Shown: positions 1-12,159, counted from the stretch's first letter. The stretch is 64,000 nt of DNA from Sclerodactyla briareus (GCA_026419785.1 JAODTK010005761.1:124001-188000), one strand, 5' to 3'. Numbers and translations are program-made. The notes: generated by a model not told the origin, from the sequence alone.

Positions 1-3000
1 ATGAAGAAATTCGGGGCAATAATGACAAACTTTCGTGAAACATTTGGGCCGAAAAGGCAACAAGTAAAAAAAAGGGCATGGCCGAATCTTCTAATCCTCT
101 GCTGACTGCCAAATTTTTATGATACATATCCGAAACAACCTGTCAAAATTTTTCCGCGCGTACAGTCTTCCAGGGCAAATTTTGTCGGTCCCTAAATGGT
201 CTCGTATGCCTTGTGCGTCCGCTTGTTAGGTCAACAATACAAACCCCAACTCCCAAAGAAAGAGACTACTACTGCGCATGGGAGCTCAGTACATTTGGCA
301 GAAAAAAAGCAAGAGATCATCCTGAGTAGCAAGTCGCAGCTAAGGACGTGAAAATACAAAATTATTCTGGAACAAGTGAGTGTTAGTAGTGTCATAATGC
401 ATCAGAACTGCATCTACGGCCACCTGAAATGTAAACATTTTTTAATGGATGAGGGGGATTCGGCGGTCCTCTGATAAGTGAGATTTAGACTTACGAATCT
501 TACTACGCCTCGATTCGATTTGGCAGGAAAATTCACTATATTCAGAGCAGCAAGTCGCAATTTATAAGGAACAGGTGGAATGCGAAATTATTTCTGGAAT
601 AAATCAGTGTTTTTGTGAGTGCTCATGCACACAATTGCATCTTTGGCTAGGGGAAAATTTTGAAAAGGGGAAAGAGGGAACTCCCCACCCAACTTACGTT
701 CATCAATCCGCCTGCCAATCGGCGGAAGCGTTCATATAGTCGGAAGTAACATTAACACGCTTTGCTCTATTTGAAGTCAATTTTCCGTTGACGGGCGGCG
801 CCATGATTTGTATGAATACTTATAACCGTGTACGATGTCTTGACCCCAACGAGTTTTCCTTGTCTAGTTTGGCAATTACACGACTTTGCTTTGTGGCCCG
901 AACTGGTACAAACTGGTACACCGTATATAGCTAGCATCGCTATTCTGTAAACTTTTAACACACCCTAAGTAATCTTATTCAAGAAGGGTAACTACTTTCG
1001 GGTCAACGTTCTTGCCCAATATAGTCGACAGTCAGTCAGTTGGCATAGGAAACCACGTCAGGGTTAACGCATCATCACAGGCAATCCGGGTCAGTGCATC
1101 TGCCCTAATCAAGTTATTGAGATCGACTCGAAACTCGAGTAGTGCAAGTGATTCGGGCGGAATAGAGAAAACGGAGCAGGGTGAAGCGGAACCTGAATGT
1201 TCACCCACATGGCCTACCATGAACTTCAATGAAATTTAGCACTTTTTTGAGATTTTGGTAATTTTAATTGGAAAGTAAAGACAAGCCGACCATTCCAATA
1301 CACTGAGCTTCTACTAAATACCATGGCCGCGCCACTGCATCAGCTCCGTAAAATAGTAAAGAAAGACCCTATGAACATTTCCACCCACCCCCCTCCCCCC
1401 CTAACCCACCCCCCCCCCCCCCCCGCCCGCCGCCCACTGAAAAGAATCATAAAGCTTATGCCGCTGGAATTCAACTTTTCGTGTACCGAAGTTACAGTTT
1501 CTGCAGCTGAATTGACCTTTCATTCCCAAATCCCCTCAATGATCTGCTCCAAGTTACCCAAATTGTAAACCTTGTAAACCTGCAGTGGGTTCTTGTATTT
1601 TATCTCAGCGTCCCTAGAAAACAAAAAGGGCCAGATGAATTTGGTAGTCACTTTGCCATTTCACCTATATTTATCTGTTGCTGGTTGCCATGCAACGTTG
1701 CTATGGTAACCATAGTGGTGGTTTGGAACTATCCACTGAGGTACCCTATGGTGGGGTACCCATGGGTGCCGGGTGATCCAGCAGTGAGGTGCACTCGCAG
1801 AAGTGTCCGTTCGTGTGTTCTTGTGTGTGCGCTTGCTTGTCCGTCAGATTTTTTGATGTTTTTCGCAAGATAGTCCATTTTGGAGTGGCTGAACCAAGTG
1901 AAATGTTGCACACGCTTTGCCAAGTAGTCACATAGTTGCGCTCAAAATTTAAACGGAACTATCAAATTGGGGAATTTAGGAGGCAAAGACAAATTTAGGG
2001 GCATTTCTTCTTTCTCATTTTTAACATGTGTTTTTCCCCTATTTTTTCAAGATATTCCCTTTATTCCAATGGCTGAAATGCATTTCACAACTTTGTAGCA
2101 ATGTAAAAAAGGCACAATTACAATTTTCTCATGCAATAAGCCCAAAAATACCAAAAATGCAAATTTTAGAGGGGAAAATAGATTTTTTGGCCAAATTTGA
2201 GAATTTCTGAAAATCTTTTTCTTTTTTTTTGTAATATTAGAGATTGGGAGACTGAATGATTTACAAATTTCAGTAGAAGGTACAAAGTATCAAACAAAGG
2301 GGTTTCCAAACATTTATGCGGTAAATTAACTGAAATTTCATGAATATAATATTTTGGGGTAACATGGCTGTTTCAGGCTATTTTGGTAAATTTTGTACTT
2401 TTGCAACTCGCGAAAAGGGAGCAGGTAGAAACATTGATATTCCACATTTGCCGATGAGTCCTGCAACTCCGGGGATTGCCCTCTTTGTTTTGGTTGTAGT
2501 CACTTGCAGACATTTTCTTCCACAATCCTATTAAAGAGGTCGTAGATGAGCGGCAATTATTCAACATTTTCCTTTCACTGGAATTGCACACTTAGATGTT
2601 TACAATTAGGCACGGCCAGTGCCATTTTCCCCGCGATCTGGGAGGTATAACAAGCCATATTTCCTCGTACGCTAACCGCCAAACCAATGTTGGCGCTCCG
2701 CTTAGATGCTGTATCGCAGTCCGCTTCGTCCCCCCCCCCCCACGTTTCGAAACTTGAAGGGACGCCCATGCACTGGCCATATATGTGTGTAAAAAAAAAC
2801 CTCGCACAATGTAATACAAAGAATGTTTAAAGGCTGACAACACGGGCCATATATTTGTAAAAAAAAACCTCTCACAATGTACTACAACAAGTAGGTTCCT
2901 CCTAGATTTGGACCGACTGTGAGAGAGATGTGAGAGAGAGCGAGAGAGGCAGTCGGTCCCCTCTGGGTAGTTTTGTTTATTTAATACGAATAATATTTTA

Positions 3001-3240
3001 AATAAATGATTTAAAATTAGTATAGTAATAAGTATTTCATTTGTAAAGGCTTCACACTCGATGGAACACATGTGAAAGACGAGTATGTGAAGAATATTGC
3101 ACCTGTATAAACCTAAAGCTTACAATGCTGTTAAAATCATTTTTCATGTGGAATTTTAGCGGGACATAGTTATGATAAAAGATGTCCTCGAACTTGCAGT
3201 GGTAGCTACTGCCAGAACACAATAGAGCATTCAGTGTGCT
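1..3240. other. Unassigned sequence with local duplications
   Basis: No gene family is recognised. Two stretches near 324-420 and 544-655 are diverged direct copies: both run 'agcaagtcgca', then an 'aaattattctgga' type word, then a 'gcatct' word. A C-rich tract lies at 1381-1435. A short open frame at 1012-1239 (75 aa, Ser-rich, with no family resemblance) is the only coding-looking piece, and it has no supporting signal. The 159-aa minus frame at 2592-3071 overlaps a local repeat and is not believed. Confidence 0.6.
2775..2886. repeat. Short tandem duplication (about 60-70 bp spacing)
   Basis: The words 'ccatatat', 'gtaaaaaaaaacctc' and 'cacaatgta' appear in the same order twice, at about 2776-2815 and 2849-2886. 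This is a two-copy local duplication of unknown origin. Confidence 0.7.
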
Positions 3241-3244
3241 AAAA

Positions 3245-3480
3245 GAGCCCCCCGCCTGTAAAAAGTGTGGAGTTTATATACAAAAAGTGAACCTCATTAT
3301 GTAACAAATGTAGGCGTAATAATGCAATGCATAAATTTTATTATCACGAGAAAATCTAAAAACAATACACAGAAGTATTACAACAAAACTTTGGAAAAAT
3401 TTAGGGGGTAATATTTGTTATCACTGTAAAAAGTGAAAAAAAAAATGGTTTAAAAACAAATGCGAGTATAATAAAGATGA
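3245..3480 (+). pseudogene. Degenerate Cys-rich segment upstream of Polinton polymerase
   Basis: Broken plus-strand frames here contain Cys-x-x-Cys pairs (around 3250-3265 and 3418-3430) and Lys-rich stretches, suggesting a zinc-ribbon-like segment. The AT-rich composition matches the downstream polymerase relic, so it probably belongs to the same element. No intact frame remains and the family is not identified. Confidence 0.3.
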
Positions 3481-3780
3481 CTTCTTATAAAATTGTCAAG
3501 CCTTTACGATTGAAAGTTGCAGAATTGAAATCATATGTTGAACACATAATATTGCTTTGCCCAGAGACACATCTGGGAAGGAGGGATTTCATTAAACCAG
3601 ATTACCTCAAAGCCCTAGTTGGCCACATTAAATCTAAATGCGGAAGCAGTTTCATAATGTAAATCGGCAGATCTTAAATCAATATGTTGAAAATAATAAT
3701 ATTGCTTTACCCGAGACACCATCTGGGAAGAAGGATTCAATAAAAAAGATTACCTCAAGCCATTGAAGGTTTGAAACGAC
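3477..3780 (+). pseudogene. Duplicated SAP-like segment of the Polinton relic
   Basis: The frame from 3477 to 3659 (61 aa) contains LKVAELKSYVEHI, then PETHLGRRDFIK, then DYLKAL. A second, frame-broken copy follows at about 3680-3780 with the equivalents of 'PETPSGKKDSIKKDYLK' in the DNA. The hydrophobic-x-x-ELK...G(R/K)(R/K)DxIK arrangement resembles a SAP-type nucleic-acid-binding helix pair, but this is a low-confidence reading. The segment lies directly before, and may be the N-terminus of, the polymerase relic. Confidence 0.35.
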
Positions 3781-3829
3781 AAGAACTCATTATTCGATAA
3801 AGTCGACTTTGTGGGGGGGTGGTTGAGTA

Positions 3830-6800
3830 CTTGGGTATTGAATGTGCCAAACAACCATCCATAAGAGTCGATCCAAAATGTTTTTTAACAGCATAAAAGC
3901 TGCAATAAAAACGAAACTGATTGAAGATATGTCATTAGGATTTCCAAGTTTCAACAATTTTAAATATTTAATTAAAAAAGATACAACCAGATGGAACTAT
4001 TGGTGTTGTTGAGGTTATTTTTCGAACTGTGCAAAAGTGATTTTAAACCAGGGTTATTGGATGCAAATTACACCATCAGAATCTAATACTCGAAAATGAT
4101 TGAAAATGGACAAATCAAGGTTATGGGTTTATAGTCGAAAGAGTCCCAAACTTGACTCTGAAATTGGTAAATATCAATCCACCATTTGAAGTGGGTCTTA
4201 CACTGATTTCCCTACACAATTGAAAAATAAAAAGCTATTCTTAATGTGAAAAATTAAAATGAGACGTTTAAGGTGGGCCTTACGAAGTTATCTATTTCCA
4301 GTATGTACAAACTCAGAGAGACCCCAGCAGTTATCCAATAGATGGATGGTTTTTTAAATTTTGATGATATAAGTTCTCCAAACCCGCTATTTCACAAATA
4401 CCAAAGTAGTCAAAGACAAAACGATTATCTATGAAGTATTTGTTGGGAAGGTGGGGCGGTTTGTTCCATATCATTTTCGAATCATCATCCGGTACAAAAA
4501 AAACTGATTTAAAATGCCCTTGAGCAAGATATAATACCATTACACACGGATAAAAGTCTCATCGTTTTATTTCTACGATCTACGCAAACACACGAATGTT
4601 ATCCTTGTCGAAAATTGCCTACACATTTTCTGTGAGGAGATCTTCTCGAGGGTCACAAGGAGACGAATGGATTGGAGAACAGAGCATTAAAAATTGTAAT
4701 GCCTAAGGAATTGTGTAAAAAATGGGGTGGCGTGGAACATGATTAAATTTATATCAATCTAGACGGATGAAGTTCCATATGTCATTTATATGCTGATTTT
4801 GATTAATCTAACCGAGATTTCGGTGTGTCTGATATTCCCGATAAATCAAATTACGCAGAATACTCACAAACATGAATGTTTCCTATGTTATTGTTACATC
4901 AATGTAAGATGTGATGGAAAAGTTGTTAAGCCGCAGTATACAGATGACCAAATGCTGCTGACATTTTCTCTAAATCCCCGAAAATTTACTGAAAAATTAA
5001 TGAAGTATTTGAAAAACCGAAACCTATTGTTATGACTCGGATGATAAAGTGAGACATTAAAGTGCAAACACATTGGTCATAGCTGTACAAAGATTTAAAT
5101 AGGGAAAGTTGTAAAAGACCATCGTCAACATCACGGGAGAATATAGAGGCGCAGCTCACGATTATTAATTAAAATCAAAATACAAAAACCGATCAAACTG
5201 GCATTCCCGTCATTTTTTCAATCACACCATCTTAGGGTTATGACTCTCATATATCATGCAAGCGTTAGACTTCAAAGTGGGTTAAATTGGTTGTATTCCA
5301 ACAATATGGGAAAAATATTTTCTTTCAACATTGGTCACATTGAGATTTATAGACTCCCGTCAATTTTCCTCAATTCGTCATTAGACATTTGGTTAAGAAC
5401 ACCGATAAAAATGGCCTTGAGAATACTAGGAAGTGGTCTCAGAAAAAATAAATTTTGACTTGGTAACTAAAAATGGTGTATATCCATATGCTACATGAAT
5501 AGTTGGGAAAGATTTGAGGTAAAATACTTCACCTAAAGAAGCAACTTTTACAGTTCGTTGGATAATACAACCCATTAACTGATAATGCTTATGAACATGC
5601 CCAAAATGTGTGCTGAATAACTTTTGAATGTAAAACTTGGGTGAATATCACGATCTATAACCTGAAAACTGATGTGTTTTATTTCGGATGGTTTTGAGAA
5701 TTTTAGAAATAATTTTAAAACTCAGACAGCTTTGATCTGCTCATTAATATACTCTCCCCGGTTTAGTTGGGGATGCTCTACTTCAACAATTCTGAAATAG
5801 AATTAGAGTACTCACTGATAATCGACCAACACTTGTGTAGAGAAAGGTATTAGATGCGGTATTCCATGGTTAGTAGAGTATGCAAAGGTAATAATAAATA
5901 CATACCCGAATATAATCCCTGTTGAACCTACCAGTTTTTTTTTTTTTTGTTTATCGAAATATCTAGAAGATGCGAATAATCTTTATGGTTGGGGTAGAGT
6001 CATACTTACCAGTCACCACTTTCAAATGGACTGCTGTGCCCGAAACAATTGGAACTAACATATTGAACACTGAACCATAAATCTGATGTGGGTATATATT
6101 AGAAGTTGATTTGGAGTATCCAGAAAGATTTGCATAAATCAAATAGATTATACTTTGGCTCCAGAAAATTTGATTCCTAACCAGAGTGTTTCTCAGATTA
6201 TCAACTATAATTGTTGGGTTTGTTGGGTGAATCACACTGCTCCAAATATGAAAAAATTAACATCCAAATTCTAATGAACAACGAAAATATGTCTGCATTA
6301 TAGAAACTTGCAATATACCACAAGCCTTGGCTCAAAGTTGCAAACTCCATAGGATATTGGAATTTCACCACTCTCCTTGGGATGAATCATACATTGATTA
6401 AATACAAACTTACGCAAAGAAGCTGAGAGTGCCTTCGATAAAGAACATGTTCAAACTCATGAACAATTGCTGTGGGTTTTGGGAAAAGCTATGAAAATGT
6501 TAGAAAAAGGACTCTGTGGAGTTGGTAAAATCGCATGAAGAATCTAATATGCGCAAGCTAATAGCACCAACTTAATGCTAGTCATAAAATATTTGCATGG
6601 ATCTATGTGCTGTGCACTTCATAAAACAGCACTAAATTGAATAAACCAATACTGTAGGCATGGCTTTTGTGATCTTAGCAAGTGGTTAATGTATGAATTT
6701 TCTTACCACACACTTGAAAAAAATACAATGACAAGGTTAATTTAATTATACCAGATACATATTTTTACTTTTAGAAATAAAACTGAAGATATATACTCTG

Positions 6801-7080
6801 ATATGGCGAAAGATTGTATATGTATGACCCTAGTAACTACCCCAAACCACATTCACTGTTCACAGCGAAATTAATAAAAAGTTTGTAGGAAAATGAAAGA
6901 TGAGTGAGAAGGTACTCCAATTTTTGAGTATATCGGTCTAAGACCAAAATGTATTCGATACTTAGTTGAATGATGCTCATAATGCAAAGAAGGCAAAGGG
7001 TGTGAAAGGATCGTCACGAAAAAAATATATCAACACATGAAAACTCCAACGAAGCACGTCCCTTACTGAAATGCCAATAT
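3830..7080 (+). pseudogene. Polinton/Maverick-type protein-primed DNA polymerase B, broken
   Basis: Family B DNA polymerases of this class copy the linear DNA of Polinton (Maverick) transposons and related adintovirus-like elements, using a terminal protein as primer. Here the order of family motifs is preserved along about 3.2 kb, but almost every motif sits in a different frame. An N-terminal region with a KAILNVKN-like word lies near 4230-4255. A YADFD word of the 3'-5' exonuclease domain is near 4790. KPKPIVM is near 5020, and GYDSH is at about 5238-5252. The palm motif-A block DANNLYGWG is at 5969-5995, followed by a DLEYPE word near 6110, an LHRILEFHHSPW-like block near 6350-6390, and HNAKKAKGVKG near 6976-7010. 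Stops and single-base shifts are distributed throughout, and a T-rich run precedes motif A. No integrase, packaging ATPase, protease or capsid gene and no terminal repeats are recognisable on either side, so this is an isolated fragment. Identification is strong; activity is excluded. Confidence 0.85.
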
Positions 7081-7312
7081 GGCCCAGATATAAAATCCAG
7101 ATATAGACCAGATATGGCAAGCCATATAAAGCCTATTAAAGCCATATATGGGTATATTCAGATTTGGGCAGATATAACTTGATAAAGTATCAAGGTATAT
7201 CTGGCAACCCCTTTATCTGGCCCATAATAGACCTTTATATGGCCCTATCAAGTAAATTGATATGGGCCAGATATGGCCCAGATATGGAATCCAGATATGG
7301 CCCAGATATAAA
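7075..7312. repeat. Imperfect 'CCAGATATGG' repeat block
   Basis: Words such as 'gatatggcccagatat' and 'ccagatatggcccagata' recur, together with 'ggcccata' and 'ccatataaag' variants in both orientations, giving a low-complexity, partly self-complementary block. It begins directly at the 3' end of the polymerase relic. Confidence 0.6.
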
Positions 7313-7449
7313 CTGTATGGCTCGGAGGTTTTGACTCTGACCAAAGCAGATGAGAACCGGTTGCTTGCTGCTGAAATCGGATCTGGAGACGCCCGAGGAA
7401 TGATGAAAATCAGCTGAAAAAAAGAAGAAGAAGAATTGTTTTTTGTTTT

Positions 7450-7740
7450 CCGGGACCAACTTTTGTCCCCACCCACCCGAAGTTTCGTGTAAATCCTCGA
7501 TCCTCTTCTCAGCAAGTATACCATAAAAAAAATCGGATGCACTCAGTATTTTCGTGTGAAACCTGCAGAATAGAAGGCAGCAAAACAGCAGTTATGCCCA
7601 CTTTCGAACTCATCCGAGAGTTCACTAGGGCGGACATGTGTGCCAAGTTCCGATCAATCGGGATGAAGCGTTAATGAGTTATTGCGCTAACGGCTAGAGT
7701 TTCGGCGGGCGCGGCGGAGCGTAGACACATTGTTGCCGGG
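7450..7740. repeat. Dispersed repeat family B copy
   Basis: The segment carries 'gggaccaacttttgtcccc', 'aagtttcgtgtaaat' and 'gtattttcgt', which recur around 38430-38620. Its continuation 'aactcatccgagag...agggcggac...cgatcaatcgggatgaagcgtta' recurs in reverse complement at about 12000-12130. The family ends in a GC-rich 'gcggcgg' block. It is not assigned to a known superfamily. Confidence 0.65.
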
Positions 7741-7859
7741 AATTTAAATACTCATTTTAAACCGTAACAGTGGACTATGACTGTACTGCACTGTTATCAG
7801 GAAAGATAATAGCCTCACTGTCAGAAATTTCTTCACAGTGAGAAAAAGAATCTGCCGTA

Positions 7860-8640
7860 ATACCTGGATCATTAATGATTCAATTCCTCACAACATTGCA
7901 AATATAAAACTCAATACTGGGAGTATTTGTCGATCTGTCGAAAGCTTTTGACAGCTGTCATCACGACATCCTATTAAATAAATTAAACTATTACAGTATT
8001 ATGGTTGGAGAGGGCTTGCTCTAGATTTGATTTAATATAGCTATACCTTACACGGATCGTAAGCAGTGTGTCGCATTTAATAAACTCGTCTCAACCTTCC
8101 TTAATATCACAATGGTGTTCCCCAAGACTATTCTGGGACCCCTCCTTTTGCTCATTTACATAAACGATCTACCAAACAGTTCCACTATTTTCGAATTTTT
8201 TGTTTTTTCGCGGATGACGCTAGCAAATAATTCTTTATAGAAGTCAAAATCTCACCATTAGAATAGAAAACTCAGTATTTGATTTCTTACTACTGGTCAA
8301 TGCCGCTAATAAACTGTTGTTGAAAGTTAGAAAGACTAATGTCGTTATTTTCCGTACTTGTCACTCACCGGGACCATTTTAAAATATTCATTTTCATAAT
8401 AGGCCTACTCCTATTAAATAAACTGACCATGTCGAGTCCTTGGCGTGACACTGGATCCATGCTTGAGCTAGTAAAAGAACACATATTTGTAGTAGGCCCT
8501 AAGATATCGAGAACTATTGGCATCCTCCATGAAGTACGTTCTCATGTTCCTCGTCACGTACTGTTATCATTTTATTCAGGGGCGTATGCTGGATTTGTCA
8601 ACCAGGGGGCGCATGACTATATCTAAGCGGAGCGCCACCA
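7860..8640 (+). mobile_element. LINE reverse-transcriptase fragment (non-LTR)
   Basis: Plus-strand frames show non-LTR reverse-transcriptase motifs in order. A FVDLSKAFDSCHHDIL block starts at about 7926; it is the palm motif that normally reads DLSKAFDTVDH. A LGPLLLLIYINDLP block is near 8132-8175. A thumb-region block KISRTIGILHEVRSHVP lies at about 8497-8555. The catalytic FADD equivalent near 8200-8225 is blurred by frame breaks. No endonuclease domain or 3' tail is visible, so this is an internal fragment. The style is of the CR1/Jockey-like group, but the clade is not firmly assigned. Confidence 0.85.
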
Positions 8641-9700
8641 CGGATCGGCGCGGAGTGTACCAGAAAATGTTGAGGTTTCGACCCGTCTCATGTCACCGGG
8701 GAATGACCACTTCGGGGTATGCTCACACTATCGTTGAACGAAGTGCCTGCTCGTGGTAGAGCACTAATACAATTAATAATAAATGGGTACTCTGAACATA
8801 GAAAAAAAAAAATATGTTTGACTCTGAATGTGAGGGTTAATGGGTGTCCACTAACATAACAGTCACACTTACTAAAGCCAACGCTGATCCGAGTGACAGC
8901 ATCGATTGCTCAGGTTTTTGAACAGGTTCCCCATGCTTTCCATTATTCATACTCCTTGTTGTTATTGTCGTTATACATTAAATTCATGTTATATATCATT
9001 GATCATATTTCGACCGGAAAGCGAAATAACAACTTTCCTTCATTAGATGATTATATAGTCCCGCAGAATTGCTCGGTGTTGCTGTGATAGCATTCGATCA
9101 AGTTCGTCCGGGACTATGCAGGTGTCCGGGACTATACAATAGCAGGTACACTTACGAAAACGAACAACAAAGCCATGACTTGGCATATTCATTCGTGTGT
9201 GTTGACGGTCGACGGGTTGGAAGAAGACCCGACGTACTTCTTGTGAAGTTGTGAGCTGCAGCTAGCCAAGCTGGTTTGTTTGTGCTACTTTGAAATTTGT
9301 AGCGCGCACACACATACACAGTGTTTGTTAAAATGATTTTGATTAGTTCAGCTTATCGCTCCGTGGTCTTAACACTATTCCGTTTCCAGTGACCAAATTA
9401 TTCTGGTGACAATTTTGACTTACCTTTGGAGTTTGCGCACGATATAGGGTAAGTATAATTCGAGTCAAGGTATCCCGCATCTATTTTTCGATTCAGTTGA
9501 TGTTAATATAGGCCTAGGTGGGTGAAATTTGCTATGTCAGAATGACAGTTCACTGTACAGGCTGTCACACAGTTCACTCCAGAGTGACAATTGCAGTTTC
9601 GACTGGGTTAATAATTAACATAAAATTATCTCCTTCAATATTAATGTTATCAATCGTAGCTCCGTTCTTACTTTACAAATTACAGTGTAGGCCTACAGGG
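8640..9700. other. No recognised feature
   Basis: Short frames only, none with family resemblance. 'Gtccgggactat' words recur at about 9107 and 9126. No splice-supported exon was seen. Confidence 0.6.
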
Positions 9701-9704
9701 AGGG

Positions 9705-9895
9705 GCTATGTCAATGTTCCCAGGGTTCAATGTTCCTGAGGTTTGATGTTCCTGAGGTTCAATATTCCCGATGTTCGAACATCGGACTCCGGGACCTCAA
9801 CCTCGTAAATTCAGGTGCCATCAAAACTTATACAAAAACGGGGAACATCGAACCCTGGAAACATGGAATCTCAGGAACATCGAACATCAGGTAGA
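9705..9895. repeat. Inverted-repeat block of 'GGTTCGATGTTCC' words with a perfect 18-bp palindrome
   Basis: Four direct 'gttcaatgttcc/ggtttgatgttcc' words lie at about 9710-9766 and their complements 'gaacatcgaa' at about 9841-9890. The perfect palindrome CCGATGTTCGAACATCGG is at 9768-9785. The arms face each other around a spacer of about 60 bp, so a cruciform or hairpin can form. It may be a small foldback element. Confidence 0.7.
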
Positions 9896-10149
9896 CCCCT
9901 TCGGGGAAACGAAGCAGTTCGCCGCAACTTGGTCGCAATTTGAGTTTGCCTCACTTCAGAAAGTTCGAATTTGCCTAGTATCAGTATAAAGGTCCAGATT
10001 TCTGTTACCTTCTTCTTTCCTTCTACGGCGATACATCCAATTAAGGATATTCTCTCACCACATATACGGAGCCTATACATTTTCACTGTATACATTTCCA
10101 CACTGCTCTTCAGTGTTATCGTGGCCTTGAACCCTGAGAAAGACTCACC

Positions 10150-10405
10150 TTTTCTTCTCGAATAGCGTCCAGACAATAACGAGGCGGGGTGAGGAATTCC
10201 TTCTCCCAGGACCGTTATTTATCATCCCTGCTGAAGCGCCAACGGACATGAGTCCAGCTTTACTCATGCAGCAACTTTTCTCACACGAGAAAGGAGTGGG
10301 GTGGAAATTGGTATCATTGTCGACACCAAGGTTTGAACCAGGGACCTTTGGCATTGCAGATAGGCACTCTACCGTTCCTGCCACCTCATCACTCACCACC
10401 TTCAT
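10150..10405 (-). mobile_element. tRNA-derived SINE
   Basis: Read on the minus strand, the head at about 10400-10320 has a tRNA-like A box ('tggcaggaacggtagagtgcc') and a B box ('ggttcaaacc'), spaced as in RNA polymerase III internal promoters. A tRNA-unrelated body follows down to about 10160. The acceptor-stem pairing of a real tRNA gene is not evident, so this is a SINE rather than a tRNA. Confidence 0.7.
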
Positions 10406-10719
10406 TGGATATATGTATTGTTGATAAACCAGTCTGTGATAAATTGAAGATGTGCCCTTAATTGTTATATGTGTTGTCGTTCAAGTTTCAAGTTGCAGCA
10501 CCAGCTTAACGCAGGTATAGTACCAAGCTCTGTTCAGCAGCTGGCAACCTGTCAACTCAGAGTGTCGAGCATGCCTGAACTCTGTATGAAATCCTCATTT
10601 TGTTACCCCTGAAAAGCTATTTCCTTTTGTGCTCCATATTCCTAAAGATCAAATGAATAGAATCTGACATTATGCATTTGGCAACTCCTTTCCAGTTTAC
10701 ACAAGACATCTTGTTCCAT

Positions 10720-11410
10720 ACTCTTCAAAATGATGGTAATGTTGTCCAAGATTTCATTATATCAAGCAGAGCTAGAGGGTCCTAAATTACCCAATTTACA
10801 CAATGTTCTGGGGGAACAAGTTGCGCTATACCGACTGACGTTGAACAAAGTCTGGGGTAGTCCTTCCAATCTAAACAGAATGTGCACCTTTCACTATTCA
10901 TTTGTCTGTCTGTCCGTCCTTCCATTCAATCGATCCATCGATTCATCCATAGCCTATCTACTGAATATCTATCATTCTACAAATTGTAGGGCCTACTATT
11001 ATTGGGGACCTATACACAATGTGTTCAGGAATGATGGCAAGGTTAGCCAGGGTCAGTCTGGACACAATGGTAATTTTGATGGTCATAATATGAGCGAAAT
11101 GCTTCTTCCACAGATTGAATGGGATGAACAAAATACTTGTATTTATTTAGTATTGACAATTGACCAATGATATGGGGGTTAGGAAAGGGTAGCTAGGGGT
11201 TATGTTGGCCATTTTGTTCGATACGGACGGGACAAGAGTCCTGATTCGGATGATTAGAGTTAGAATGAATTGGCAGTATTATCATTGACTATGATATTCA
11301 AGGTCGGAGGTCATCTAGGGGTCAATGTTGGTCATTCCATTGGAATGGTCAAGTTCCTTAATACTACAAATTGAAAGTTTGTTAGTAATAGTAGAGTGTT
11401 CTTAGATTGT
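10720..11410 (+). repeat. Dispersed repeat family C (about 150-bp unit)
   Basis: Words such as 'gtgttcaggaatg', 'agggtcagt', 'cttcttccacagattgaatggg' and 'ggaggtcatctaggggtcaa' recur in the same order as in the tandem copies at 21840-22390. A pyrimidine-rich tetranucleotide tract (gtctgtctgtcc...atccatcg) precedes the units here, as it does at 21620. The 146-aa open frame at 10730-11170 is repeat sequence and is not proposed as a gene. Confidence 0.7.
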
Positions 11411-11459
11411 TTACTATTGTTTTTTGTGTTGACCGGAGGGGGTGATTATGTTTGTGAAA

Positions 11460-11930
11460 TGGTAAAAAAGTGATAGTTTGATCAATTTTATATGACCCCA
11501 CTTGAATGGATGTAGCTCAAACTTGGTATGTGTGTACATCCTCCAAATGAGTACATGATCTCTAATATTGTTTCGGGGTCAGGTGAAAGATCATCAGAAA
11601 TCAAAGTCTGAATCATTGTGAAGATGGTTAGTCCAGAATGCTTGGTCCTATTGAGTTGAAATTTTGTGTAAATGGCTCTTTTATGGAGGGTACAAGAAGG
11701 TCCCTAGATTATTTTTCATGCTGACCTGAGACATTTTTGGGATAAATTTGGAAATTGTGAAAAAAATTATATTTTCGCCAATTTTGGTTTGTAAACATGA
11801 TGAATTGACCCCACCTGGATGGATGAAGCTCATACTTGGTATGTGGGTACCCCAGCTTTGAGTACATCGAAACCCTATTGTTTTTGAAGCCAGGTCAAAG
11901 ACCATCTGAGGTCTATGGACGGGAAGACTG
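11460..11930 (+). repeat. Dispersed repeat family A, about 1.5 units
   Basis: This copy has the family phrases 'gaccccacctggatggatg', 'agctcatacttggtatgtg', 'gagtaca', 'ccctattgttttt' and 'ggtcaaaga'. The unit is about 300 bp and is shared with 12160-12760, 44760-45030, 49425-49690, 60090-60240 and, in reverse orientation, the array at 61805-63735. Confidence 0.85.
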
Positions 11931-11984
11931 GAAGCCTATCATTATATCTGGAAGTGTCCAGGGATATTATGGTTTTGGGTGTGT

Positions 11985-12135
11985 AGCCGCCGCCGTCCCA
12001 GGCTCTGCCGCCGCCGGAAACTTTAGGCGTTAGTGCAATAACTCTTTAAGCTTTATCCTGATTGATCTGAACTGGTACACAGTCTGCCCTAGTGGGATTC
12101 TTCGGATGAGTTGGAAAGTGTGCATCACTGCAATG
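11985..12135. repeat. Dispersed repeat family B copy, reverse orientation
   Basis: The reverse complement of this segment matches 7590-7710: 'aactcatccga', then 'cactagggc', then 'gatcaatc', then 'gttattgc'. It ends in the same GC-rich 'gccgccg' block. Confidence 0.7.
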
Positions 12136-12159
12136 GCTGGGGGCTGCTGATTTGCGAGT

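Noticed and set aside
2592-3071. 159-aa minus open frame
   Set aside because: Covers the local tandem duplication at 2775-2886, with Ser/Arg-rich low-complexity parts and no family match.
4470-4720. Polinton capsid gene
   Set aside because: A capsid-like word was first suspected here, but surrounding motifs place the stretch within the polymerase N-terminal and exonuclease region.
10730-11170. 146-aa plus open frame
   Set aside because: Lies across family C repeat units and a tetranucleotide tract, with no domain resemblance.
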